From assembly GCF_019232825.1 (NCBI RefSeq), contig NZ_JAFAND010000147.1, forward strand, positions 1-46,796: 46,796 nucleotides of DNA. The letters run 5' to 3'. This document shows positions 9,213-16,865 of the stretch, in pieces. The stretch is from Paludibacterium sp. (GTDB taxonomy: Bacteria > Pseudomonadota > Gammaproteobacteria > Burkholderiales > Chromobacteriaceae). Numbering within the stretch: the stretch's first letter is position 1; every line of letters starts with the position of its first letter. The position numbers and the translations under genes are program-made. The notes under the pieces are model-generated. The model was given only the letters and a program-made list of their open reading frames with translations, had not been told where the DNA came from and searched no databases.

Positions 9213-10133
9213 ATGAACTTCAGTATCAGGCTCAGCGGGCAACAGGAGTCGGACACCTGGCTGCACCATACGCGGCTGGCCTTGGTATGCGAAGGCGGCG
9301 GCCAGCGCGGCATCTTTACCGCCGGCATTCTCGACACCTTTCTTGAGCAGGATTTCTTTCCGTTTCGCACGCTGGTCGGCACCTCTGCCGGCGCACAGAA
9401 TCTGTCCGCCTACGCCAGCGGCAGCCGCGGCTACGCGCGGCGCATCATCATGCGCTACACCACGCAAAAACCCTTTTTCGATCCGCTGCGCTTCGCGCGC
9501 GGCGGGCATCTGATCGACCTCGACTGGCTGTTCGACACCACCGGCGAGTCTTTTCCGTTGGATGTCGAACGCGCCGCGCGCCGCTTGCAAGGACGCGACC
9601 TGCGCGTCGTCGCTTGCCGCAGCGACACACTGCAAGCCGATTACCTCCCATTCACCCCCGCGCAGTGGGCGACGACCGTGAAGGCCTCCAGCGCCATACC
9701 CATGTTTTATCGCGGCGGCGTCACCATCGGCGACGTCACCTACTGGGATGGCGGCGTGAGCGATCCGCTGCCGCTGCGCGCCGCCCATCAATGGGGGGCG
9801 GACTGTATTGTCGTGATCCGCACCCTGCCCGCCAGCTATGCCGTCAAACCGCTCAAATTACCGCCACGCTTGATGAAGGGGCGGCTCAGCAATATGGCCG
9901 CCGTGCTGCAAAGCCATCTGGACGGCTATTTGCTCGCGCACGATTTTATTGCCCGGCCACCCGCCGGCGTGAAAGTGATCGAGCTCGCGCCGCGCCAACC
10001 GCTCAAAAGCCAGCTGGTCGGCAGTAAGCTTGAAGCCCTTCGCCATGACTACCGGCTCGGCCAGGCCTGCGCGCGGCAATTCTTGGAGCAGCATGCGTGG
10101 AGATTGCGGCGGCGCCAGCCGCCCCCCGTCTAG
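9213..10133 (+). CDS. Patatin-like phospholipase (YjjU/RssA-like)
   Basis: 306 aa. Patatin-family serine hydrolase with a Ser-Asp dyad, expected to release fatty acids from lipids. Motifs in order: the oxyanion loop CEGGGQRGIFTAGIL (residues 26-40), the nucleophile elbow GTSAG (56-60), and the catalytic Asp in DGG of YWDGGVSDPLP (about 177-187). No signal peptide or membrane helix is seen, so it is probably cytoplasmic. AGGAGA sits 7 nt before the ATG. Its TAG stop forms the left edge of the operator of the next gene. The substrate is unknown; closest in layout to E. coli YjjU. Confidence 0.9.
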   Translation: MNFSIRLSGQQESDTWLHHTRLALVCEGGGQRGIFTAGILDTFLEQDFFPFRTLVGTSAGAQNLSAYASGSRGYARRIIMRYTTQKPFFDPLRFARGGHLIDLDWLFDTTGESFPLDVERAARRLQGRDLRVVACRSDTLQADYLPFTPAQWATTVKASSAIPMFYRGGVTIGDVTYWDGGVSDPLPLRAAHQWGADCIVVIRTLPASYAVKPLKLPPRLMKGRLSNMAAVLQSHLDGYLLAHDFIARPPAGVKVIELAPRQPLKSQLVGSKLEALRHDYRLGQACARQFLEQHAWRLRRRQPPPV

Positions 10134-10145
10134 ACGACCGGTCTA
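10131..10145. promoter_or_regulatory. Palindromic operator of the NemR-like regulator
   Basis: TAGAC-GACCG-GTCTA, arms of 5 bp with further near symmetry (ACC/GGT) inside. It ends 12 nt before the regulator start codon and overlaps the patatin stop codon. The arms recall the TAGACC/GGTCTA half-sites I associate with NemR-type TetR regulators; that comparison is from memory. Probably autoregulatory. Confidence 0.6.
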
Positions 10146-10157
10146 ATTAAGGCTATC

Positions 10158-10757
10158 ATGCTGATTATGAAGACCGAATCCAGCTGTGTGCGCCAGCACA
10201 TTATCGATACCGCCAAACCCATTATCCTCGGCAAAGGCTATGCCGCCGTCGGGCTGAGCGAGATTTTGTCCGCGGCGGACGTGCCGAAGGGCTCTTTCTA
10301 TCACTATTTCAAATCCAAAGACGCTTTTGGCGAGGCCTTGCTCGAACATTATTTCGACGAGTATCTGGCGCAGCTTGACGCGTTGATGGCGGAAGACGGC
10401 ACCCCCGCCGCCGAACGGCTGATGCGTTACTGGCAAAGCTGGGGTCATCATCAGCTTTGCGACAACAAAGAAAGCAAATGCTTGGTCGTCAAGCTAGGGG
10501 GCGAGGTCTGCGATCTTTCCGAGGCCATGCGTGAGACGCTCAATCGAGGCACCGACGCCATCATTCATCGTCTCGCCGGCTGCATCGAGGCGGGCCGCGA
10601 CGACGGCTCGCTCACGGACATCGACGACGCGCGCGCCACGGCGGAAACACTCTATCAAATGTGGCTAGGCGCCACCTTGCTCTCCAAGATCCGCCGCGAC
10701 GACGTCCCGCTGGCCGCGGCGCTGCAAGCGACGCGGCAATTGCTGCAACTAGCCTAG
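10158..10757 (+). CDS. nemR: TetR-family regulator, NemR-like electrophile/redox sensor
   Basis: 199 aa. Helix-turn-helix with VGLSEILSAADVPKGSFYHY and FKSKDAFGEALLEHY, close to E. coli NemR. The ligand domain keeps CLVVKLGGEVCDLSEAMR. The NemR redox residues Cys106, Cys116 and Lys175 correspond to Cys108, Cys118 and Lys177 here with a constant offset of two, which argues for the same reactive-chlorine/electrophile switch. NemR in E. coli represses nemA and gloA; neither is adjacent here. A palindromic operator lies just upstream. The start is 10158 with AAGG ahead; 10167 is an alternative. It shares the CTAG of its stop with the convergent gene. Confidence 0.85.
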   Translation: MLIMKTESSCVRQHIIDTAKPIILGKGYAAVGLSEILSAADVPKGSFYHYFKSKDAFGEALLEHYFDEYLAQLDALMAEDGTPAAERLMRYWQSWGHHQLCDNKESKCLVVKLGGEVCDLSEAMRETLNRGTDAIIHRLAGCIEAGRDDGSLTDIDDARATAETLYQMWLGATLLSKIRRDDVPLAAALQATRQLLQLA

Positions 10758-11107
10758 CCCGCGCGCACGCCATTGGGCACCGGAAACTCCGGCTGCGCCA
10801 ACGCCGACGGTATGATGCCGTCGGCGTAGCCGATATCGAACAGCATCCCCTCCGACACCACGCCGGAGATTTTTTTCGGCGCCAGATTCACCACAAACAA
10901 CGCCTGCCGGCCGACCAGCCCCTGCAAATCAGCACGCTCCTGCTTGATGCCGCAGAGGATCGAGCGCTGAAAATCGCCAAAATCCACCATCAGCTGAACC
11001 ACTTTGTCGGACCGCGGCACGTCGTTGACGCTTTGAATCATTCCGCAACGAATATCGATTTTGTCCAGCACGTCAAAGGAAATAACGGGTTTCACCGGCT
11101 CGCCCAT
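10754..11107 (-). CDS. tRNA-binding OB-fold protein (YgjH/CsaA-like)
   Basis: 117 aa. The single-domain tRNA_bind OB-fold also found at the end of MetRS and in PheRS and Arc1p/EMAP II. Visible: FDVLDKIDIRCGMIQSV, the strand-loop QLMVDFGDFQRSILCGIKQ, and VVNLAPKKISGVVSEGMLF, a family hallmark. It likely binds tRNA or acts as an RNA chaperone. The start is the ATG at 11105-11107, with GGAG 8 nt upstream; a longer upstream frame has no family similarity. It converges with the NemR-like gene, the two stop codons sharing CTAG. Confidence 0.88.
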   Translation of the reverse strand: MGEPVKPVISFDVLDKIDIRCGMIQSVNDVPRSDKVVQLMVDFGDFQRSILCGIKQERADLQGLVGRQALFVVNLAPKKISGVVSEGMLFDIGYADGIIPSALAQPEFPVPNGVRAG

Positions 11108-11228
11108 GAACTGACTCCGCAAAGTAAAAGAAGAAAGACGCCATTTAACCCGGCTTTGCCACAGGAGGCAAACCCAGCAATTATTCATTTGGGATATACT
11201 ACCCACTCATGCCACCGAGAGCACCCCT

Positions 11229-12020
11229 ATGACCGAGTCCATGATCGATTTCACCACCCAGCAAGGCATCGCCCGCATCACGCTCAATCGCCCCGCCGCG
11301 TTCAACGCGCTCGACACCCAGGGCATCCAACGACTGGCCGACATCGCCAGCCAACTGACTCAGGACGCGACGCTCCGCGCCGTCGTCATCACCGGCCAAG
11401 GCGACAATGCCTTCTGCGCCGGTGGCGACGTCACCCATTTCGTTCAACAGGCACATCGTGTGGGCGAGCTGCTACAGGAAGCGACCGATCCGCTGCATCA
11501 AGCCATCCGCCTCTTCACCGAGCTCAATGCGCCTATCGTCGCCGCCGTCAACGGCGTGGCGGCCGGCGCCGGGCTGAGTTTGGTCGCCGTCGCCGATCTC
11601 GCCATCGCCGCCGAGCATGCCCGCTTCACGACCGCCTACACCCAGATCGGCTATACCCCGGACGCCGGTTCGAGCTGGCTGCTTCCGCGGCTGATCGGCC
11701 AACGCCGCGCGATGGAGCTCTTCCTCACCAATCGCGTACTGTCGGCGGAGGAAGCGCTGGCATGGGGGCTCGTCAACCAGGTCGTACCGGCGGCGTCATT
11801 CACCGGAACCGTCGAGCAGCTGATCCATCGCCTCGCCGACGGCCCCACCGGCGCGTTGGGCGGCGTCAAGCGGCTACTGCTCGATGGCGCCACCCAGCCG
11901 CTGGCGGCGCAACTGGCGGAGGAAGCGCGGACCATCATTGCGCAAAGCCAAACGGAAGAAGGGAAAGAAGGCGTGCGCGCCTTCAGCGAACGCCGCCAGC
12001 CCCGTTTTCGCCCCGCATGA
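11229..12020 (+). CDS. Enoyl-CoA hydratase/isomerase family protein (PaaG/ECI-like)
   Basis: 263 aa. Crotonase fold with the oxyanion-hole motifs FCAGGDVTHF and NGVAAGAGLSLVAVADLAI. The catalytic region reads IGYTPDAGSSWLLPRLIG, with Asp where isomerases of the PaaG/ECI type have it and without the second Glu of true hydratases. The ending EEGKEGVRAFSERRQPRF is typical of PaaG-like isomerases. It therefore probably shifts a double bond in a CoA ester, in beta-oxidation or ring degradation. No other paa or fad genes are near. The start ATG at 11229 follows a divergent region; an internal ATG four codons later is possible. Confidence 0.88.
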   Translation: MTESMIDFTTQQGIARITLNRPAAFNALDTQGIQRLADIASQLTQDATLRAVVITGQGDNAFCAGGDVTHFVQQAHRVGELLQEATDPLHQAIRLFTELNAPIVAAVNGVAAGAGLSLVAVADLAIAAEHARFTTAYTQIGYTPDAGSSWLLPRLIGQRRAMELFLTNRVLSAEEALAWGLVNQVVPAASFTGTVEQLIHRLADGPTGALGGVKRLLLDGATQPLAAQLAEEARTIIAQSQTEEGKEGVRAFSERRQPRFRPA

Positions 12021-12104
12021 CGCGATGCGCGAGAAACGGCGCTTTGCAAGGCGAACGGCAACGGCTAGACTTGTGACCCCAACACCCTCACCGAGAAGCG
12101 CTTC

Positions 12105-12446
12105 ATGAAACGACTCCTGCCCGTCTTGCTGGTCGTTGCCTGTGCCGGCGCCCATGCCGCCCTCGTGCCGGATATCGCCATCAACGAAACGCTGACCTTG
12201 CAATACCTCTGCGCCGGCAGCAAACCCTTGAAGGTTCGCTACCTGACCGGGCATAACGGGCAGCATTTCGCGTTGCTGGCCGCCCAGCCCGGCAAGCCGC
12301 TGCTGTTCGTCCAGACCATTGCGGCCTCAGGCGTGAAATATCAAGCGGATCATTTCATCTGGTGGACCAAGGGACCGCAGGGGGACTTGTATGATGTGAC
12401 CCGAGGGCCTGACGCCACGCCGCTTCTCAGCTGCCGCACCAGCTGA
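12105..12446 (+). CDS. MliC-like C-type lysozyme inhibitor
   Basis: 113 aa. Envelope protein with the MliC pattern: LQYLCAGSKPLKVRYL, then ALLAAQPGKPLLFVQTIAASGVKY, then WWTKGPQGDLYDV and a C-terminal LLSC. Two cysteines (about 36 and 110) should form the family disulfide, and the ASGxKY loop is the part that enters the lysozyme active site. Secretion is clear, but its type is not: AHA|AL fits signal peptidase I, while VVAC at residues 10-13 could be a short lipobox. It is convergent with the adenosyltransferase gene, 14 bp away. Confidence 0.82.
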   Translation: MKRLLPVLLVVACAGAHAALVPDIAINETLTLQYLCAGSKPLKVRYLTGHNGQHFALLAAQPGKPLLFVQTIAASGVKYQADHFIWWTKGPQGDLYDVTRGPDATPLLSCRTS

Positions 12447-12460
12447 TTGGCCGAGCGCCG

Positions 12461-13012
12461 TCAGTCCTCGCGGCGCGGGCGCCAGAGAATATCGGGCTGG
12501 CCGGCCAAACGATTCAAATGGCGCGCCAGCACGAACAGCAAATCCGAGAGACGATTCAAGTACTGCCGGCCAGGCGTCGATATCTCCGTCTGCTTGGCCA
12601 GGCTAACCAACGTGCGTTCAGCGCGACGGCACACGGCGCGGGCTTGATGCGCCAGCGCTGCGGCGCGTGTACCGCCAGGCAGAATAAACTCTTTGAGCAT
12701 CGGCAGATCGCGATTCACCGCTTCGACCCAGGCCTCCAGCGCCAAGACGCGCGCCTCGGTCAGCGCGGCAAACCCCGGCACGGCAATTTCCGAGCCCAGA
12801 TCGAACAGATCGTGCTGAACCGCCGTCAACCATTCGGCGACCTCCGGCGGCAACGGCTCCGCCATCAGCACCCCCACGAGACAGTTCAGCTCATCGACCT
12901 CGCCCAGCGCATGGATACGCGGCGCATCCTTATCCACGCGGCTGCCGTCACCCAAACCCGTTGTGCCGCCATCGCCGGTACGGGTCACGATGCGAGACAA
13001 ACGATGTCCCAT
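12461..13012 (-). CDS. PduO-type ATP:cob(I)alamin adenosyltransferase
   Basis: 183 aa. Transfers adenosyl from ATP to cob(I)alamin to make coenzyme B12. Motifs: the ATP-binding N-terminus TRTGDGGTTGLGDGSRVDKD, GEVDELNCLVG, LPGGTRAAALAHQARAVCRRAER, and YLNRLSDLLFVLARHLN. A soluble five-helix bundle trimer is expected. Its ATG shares one base with the TGA of the upstream acidic protein gene, making it the last gene of the chain pepA - holC - acidic protein - this gene. No cobalamin riboswitch is seen, as expected for an internal gene. Confidence 0.95.
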   Translation of the reverse strand: MGHRLSRIVTRTGDGGTTGLGDGSRVDKDAPRIHALGEVDELNCLVGVLMAEPLPPEVAEWLTAVQHDLFDLGSEIAVPGFAALTEARVLALEAWVEAVNRDLPMLKEFILPGGTRAAALAHQARAVCRRAERTLVSLAKQTEISTPGRQYLNRLSDLLFVLARHLNRLAGQPDILWRPRRED

Positions 13013-14715
13013 CAGCGGCGCTCCCCACGTTCTTCCCGCCCCATTTCGGCGATTGCCTGACGCAGGCTTTCGCGCAACGTCTCGCTAAAGAGCATTTCGT
13101 AATCTTCCTTCAGCTGGTGCATCACCCCGGAGAGCATTTGTTTACTCTGATGGTCGAGTGCGTCCTGCAGCCACAACGACAATTCAACCTTCATACGCGG
13201 CAGGATTTTGTCGTAAAGCGAATCGATCAGCATGGCCTCGTCGACCAAGGTCACGTAAGACTTGCGCACCGTCGGCAGGTTAAAGGCTTGCGGCGCCGGC
13301 GAGGATGCCAAGCCGGCCACGTTGATGATCTCCACCGGCCGCGTGGGGGACGACGGCGCCGTCTCCACGGGCAAAGGCGCGTCGAGCGCAGACTGCAACG
13401 CCTCCTCGCGCGCTTCGGCCATCGCCTGCTTAAGGCGCTCTTGCGCCAGCGTGCGTTCGGCCGCGCGAATCAAGTCCTGCACGCTCGATCCCTCTTCGCT
13501 CTCGGGAACGCCCAGACCGCCGCCCAGCACGCCGCGCGGCAAACTGTCGAGCGAAATCGAACGGAAAGGTTCGTCCTCGGCCGGCGCGGACGACAACTCA
13601 GCCGGCGTCGGTGCCGCTGCCTCGGGCGACAGCGCCGCCATGGCGTCCAGATCCTCCACGGGCTCGGCAACCGGCGAACCGGACGCCTCGGCAACCGCTT
13701 CGACCGCCTCGTCGAGCACCGATGCCGGTGCCGCTTCGGCCATGCCCCCGGCCGCGTCGTCGGTTAAGGCCGTCGCCAACACCGGCTGCGCTTCCGCCTC
13801 TGCCGCTTGCGCCTCTTCCATCACGCACTCGGCGGATTCGGGCTCGAGCACAGACTCAGGCGTCGGCGCCGTTTCCGCCGCCGTCAAAGCCTGGTCCAGC
13901 ACCGGCAGATCATCCATCGGCGCAGACTGAGCGGCTTCGGCGACATCGACATCCAGCGCCGTCTCCTGGACTGGCATCGTTTCGGTCTCGTTGCCGACTG
14001 AAACGTCATCCGCTTCGGGCACGCTTTCCGTCTGCGCGAGCGGCGCCGTTTGCGCCCCGTCCTCCGCCCAAACCTCGTCCAGCACCGGCAGATCGGCCGG
14101 CAGATCGGCTATCGCCGCATCCGCGACCGGCGCGGGCGCCATGGCCGCAGCGTCCGGCTGCGCGGCGTCGTCCGCCAGCACCTCGTCCAACGTCAACTCC
14201 GGAATGGTCGTGAGCGGCGTCTCCGTTTCTTCCGCATCCGCCGGCAGCGACACCTCGGAGGAAGGCCCGGGCAGGACGTCTTCGAGCGTCAGTTCGGGAA
14301 TTTGCTGCTCGGTATCAGGCAACGCCGGCGCGTCCTCTTCGACGCTCATGGCCTCGGCTTGCGCCACGGCCATCGGCTCCAATTCGAATTCGAATTCGCT
14401 TCCCTCCGCTTCGGCCGCCGTCAGTTCGCCGGCATCCACGGCTTCCAAATCAAGCGAGGGCAGTCGATTGAAATCGATTGCCGTCTCCGGCGCGGGCGCA
14501 ACGCCCACGTCCTCCAACAGCAACTCGGGGGGGAATTCCAACGGGGTCTCGGCCGTCTGCAGCGTATCGACCATTTGATCCAGTTCGTCTGAGAAGTCGA
14601 ACTCGGGAATGTCGACGCCCTCGGACGGCAACGTCTCGTCCACGTCGGTCAGTATTGGCAGCTCCATCTCGGGCCACGCCTGCGGGTCTGGCTTCTTCGG
14701 CTCATTCTTACTCAT
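13012..14715 (-). CDS. Acidic, motif-repeat protein next to holC (unknown)
   Basis: 567 aa, no known enzyme domain. Residues 1-440 are disordered-looking, rich in Ala, Glu, Asp and Pro. They carry a recurring short motif of the form [IL]Px-L-x-[DE]-V: LPILTDV (20), PPELLLEDV (62), LPSLDLEAV (85), IPELTLEDVL (139), IPELTLDEVL (171), LPVLDEVW (209), LPVLDQAL (270). The last 90 residues (about 478-567) are predicted helices with QDALDHQSKQMLSGVMHQLK and should fold. The N-terminal ILTDV motif and the position after holC recall the DUF2486-type proteins of Burkholderia; this link is from memory. ATG at 14713-14715 overlaps the holC stop (ATGA). Function unknown. Confidence 0.75.
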   Translation of the reverse strand: MSKNEPKKPDPQAWPEMELPILTDVDETLPSEGVDIPEFDFSDELDQMVDTLQTAETPLEFPPELLLEDVGVAPAPETAIDFNRLPSLDLEAVDAGELTAAEAEGSEFEFELEPMAVAQAEAMSVEEDAPALPDTEQQIPELTLEDVLPGPSSEVSLPADAEETETPLTTIPELTLDEVLADDAAQPDAAAMAPAPVADAAIADLPADLPVLDEVWAEDGAQTAPLAQTESVPEADDVSVGNETETMPVQETALDVDVAEAAQSAPMDDLPVLDQALTAAETAPTPESVLEPESAECVMEEAQAAEAEAQPVLATALTDDAAGGMAEAAPASVLDEAVEAVAEASGSPVAEPVEDLDAMAALSPEAAAPTPAELSSAPAEDEPFRSISLDSLPRGVLGGGLGVPESEEGSSVQDLIRAAERTLAQERLKQAMAEAREEALQSALDAPLPVETAPSSPTRPVEIINVAGLASSPAPQAFNLPTVRKSYVTLVDEAMLIDSLYDKILPRMKVELSLWLQDALDHQSKQMLSGVMHQLKEDYEMLFSETLRESLRQAIAEMGREERGERR

Positions 14716-15134
14716 CGGTTGCTCATATCGTGATGTTCGATGACAAACCCGCACTCCCTGTAACGCTTGAAGCGCTCCCGGGCCATCGCCAATGAAGCTT
14801 CGTCGTTGCCGACGATCTCCAGAATCCGGGCGAAGCGCGCAGGCTCGGCAGGCGTGCCGTCAGACAGGTTGAGCAGTACCGCCGGATGATCGCCCTGCGG
14901 CGCCTCGGCGGTCAACCAAATCGGCGTAGCCTCGGCCTCGGGCGCATCACTGCGGCAATGCGGCACGAAAGCCACGTCGTCAAAACTCCACAAGTGGGCG
15001 CTAAAGGCGCCGAGGGCCTGGTCGCTCTCAAGCCAGACCAAGAGCCGCTCCCCCTTGTTATACACCGTTTGGGTCAGCCGGCAGGCAAACTGCGCCGGCG
15101 TGTCGACCCGCGTGTAAAAATCAATCCGCGTCAT
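14712..15134 (-). CDS. holC: DNA polymerase III subunit chi
   Basis: 140 aa. HolC (chi) links the clamp loader to single-strand binding protein at the replication fork. Family marks are FYTRVDTPAQFACRLTQTVY at the N-terminus, the segment GERLLVWLESDQALGAFSAHLW, and FVPHC in mid-protein. Its start overlaps the end of pepA by 14 bp, the common pepA-holC order of beta- and gammaproteobacteria. Its stop overlaps the next start as ATGA. Confidence 0.93.
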   Translation of the reverse strand: MTRIDFYTRVDTPAQFACRLTQTVYNKGERLLVWLESDQALGAFSAHLWSFDDVAFVPHCRSDAPEAEATPIWLTAEAPQGDHPAVLLNLSDGTPAEPARFARILEIVGNDEASLAMARERFKRYRECGFVIEHHDMSNR

Positions 15135-16686
15135 CTTCTACCGGCTCTGCGACTTCTCGGCGAGGACGACCACGGCGCACGACATTGCCCAGGGCGATGT
15201 CGGCGCGGTCCTGCAGGAATTGCACCAAAAGCGGCACCGGCCGGCCGGTCGCGCCCTTCTCCTTGCCGCTCTTCCAGGCCGTGCCGGCGATGTCCAGATG
15301 CGCCCAGTCGTAGCTCTTGGCGAAACGGGACAAGAAGCACGCAGCCGTCACGCTGCCGCCAGGGCGCCCGCCGATGTTGGCCATGTCGGCGAACGGGCTC
15401 TTGATCATTTCCTGGTACTCTTCCCACAACGGCATATGCCATGCTCGATCGCCCACTTCCTCACCGGCGGCGGCCAGTTCGCGCGCCAAGGCATCCTGAT
15501 TGCTATAGAGTCCGGTGGCGATATGCCCCAGCGCCACGACGCACGCGCCGGTCAACGTGGCAACGTCGACCACGCAAGACGGATTGAAGCGTTCGGTATA
15601 GGTGAGCGCGTCGCACAGAATCAAGCGCCCCTCGGCATCGGTATTGAGCACCTCGATGGTCTGTCCCGACATCGAGGTCACGATGTCGCCAGGCTTCACC
15701 GCACCGCCGGAGGGCATGTTCTCGCAGGTCGGCACCACCGCGACCAAATTGATCGGCAGCTTCATCTCGACCGCGGCCTTGAAGGCGCCGAGTACCGTCG
15801 CCGCGCCGCACATGTCGAACTTCATTTCATCCATGCCTTCGCCCGGCTTGAGCGAAATGCCACCGGAATCAAATGTGATGCCCTTGCCCACCAGCGCCAC
15901 CGGCGCATCGTTACGATCTTTCGCGCCCCAGTGCTTGAGCACGATCAGATGCGGGTCCTGCACGCTGCCCTTGGCCACCGACAGGAAAGAGCCCATGCCC
16001 AGCGCCTCGATGGCGGCGCGGTCAAGGATTTCCGCCTCGGCGCCAAGCGATTGCGCCATGTTGCGCGCTTCCTCGGCCAGATAGGAAGGCGTGCAGACAT
16101 TGCCCGGCAGGTTGCCGAGATCCTTGGCCAAGGCCATGCCGGCGCCGATCGCCAAGCCGCGCGCCAAGCCTTTTTCGCCGTCGGCCAGATCACTTCGGCG
16201 CGGCACCGCCAGCGTCAGTTTGCGCGGCCCGCGCAGCGGGTCGTCCACCTTGCTCTTAAAACGGTCGAAACGGTACAACGCATCCAGCGTCACCACCGTC
16301 GCCTGCTCGACCATCCATTCGACTTCGTGCTTCTTAACCGGCAGCTCGGTCAGATAGCTGACCGCCTCGTTGGCCGAGGTTTGCGCCAGGGCGCGAATCG
16401 AAGCGCGGATGGCCTCGCGATATTCTTTGGCGCGAAATTCGCGCTCCTTCCCCAGGCCGACCAGCATCACCCGGTCGCACAACGCATGCGGGACGGAGTG
16501 CAGCACCAGCGTGCTGCCCAGCTTGCCTTCCATATCCCCGCGACGAATGACGTCGCTGACAAAACCATTGGAAATGCGGTCGAGAAGATCGGCCGCCAGC
16601 GTTAGTTTGCGAGATTCGTAGACACCGACAATCACGCAGGCTACGCGCTGTTTTTCCGGGCTTCCGCTTTTTATGTTAAATTCCAT
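15121..16686 (-). CDS. pepA: Leucyl aminopeptidase (cytosol aminopeptidase, M17)
   Basis: 521 aa. Two-metal, hexameric aminopeptidase removing N-terminal residues from peptides; in E. coli it also binds DNA in Xer recombination and carAB control. Visible: GKGITFDSGGISLKP, MKFDMCGAATVLGAF, and the signature NTDAEGRLILCDALTY with metal-binding residues. GGGAG lies 7 nt before the ATG. The C-terminus runs about 20 residues past the usual end and is Arg- then acid-rich. First gene of the pepA-holC-acidic protein-adenosyltransferase chain; divergent from lptF. Confidence 0.97.
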   Translation of the reverse strand: MEFNIKSGSPEKQRVACVIVGVYESRKLTLAADLLDRISNGFVSDVIRRGDMEGKLGSTLVLHSVPHALCDRVMLVGLGKEREFRAKEYREAIRASIRALAQTSANEAVSYLTELPVKKHEVEWMVEQATVVTLDALYRFDRFKSKVDDPLRGPRKLTLAVPRRSDLADGEKGLARGLAIGAGMALAKDLGNLPGNVCTPSYLAEEARNMAQSLGAEAEILDRAAIEALGMGSFLSVAKGSVQDPHLIVLKHWGAKDRNDAPVALVGKGITFDSGGISLKPGEGMDEMKFDMCGAATVLGAFKAAVEMKLPINLVAVVPTCENMPSGGAVKPGDIVTSMSGQTIEVLNTDAEGRLILCDALTYTERFNPSCVVDVATLTGACVVALGHIATGLYSNQDALARELAAAGEEVGDRAWHMPLWEEYQEMIKSPFADMANIGGRPGGSVTAACFLSRFAKSYDWAHLDIAGTAWKSGKEKGATGRPVPLLVQFLQDRADIALGNVVRRGRPRREVAEPVEDDAD

Positions 16687-16795
16687 TGTGTACTCCCGTT
16701 GTTATCGCGTGTCAGCCACTCAACTCGGCCGCGAAGACGGCATCGGCCCATCACGAGTGAAGGCGGATATTTCAGTTTCCCGACATGCCTGGAAA

Positions 16796-16824
16796 TTGCA
16801 TATCAGTATTTCGGTTTGAATTAT
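16796..16824 (+). promoter_or_regulatory. Candidate lptFG-glnD promoter
   Basis: TTGCAT (16796-16801) and AATTAT (16819-16824), 17 bp apart, matching the consensus at 3 and 4 of 6 positions. It lies 40 bp upstream of the lptF ATG in the AT-rich part of the pepA/lptF divergent region. A weak candidate by sequence alone. Confidence 0.33.
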
Positions 16825-16865
16825 CACTACGCTAGTCGCAAAAAGTCAAAAAAGGCACATCATCC

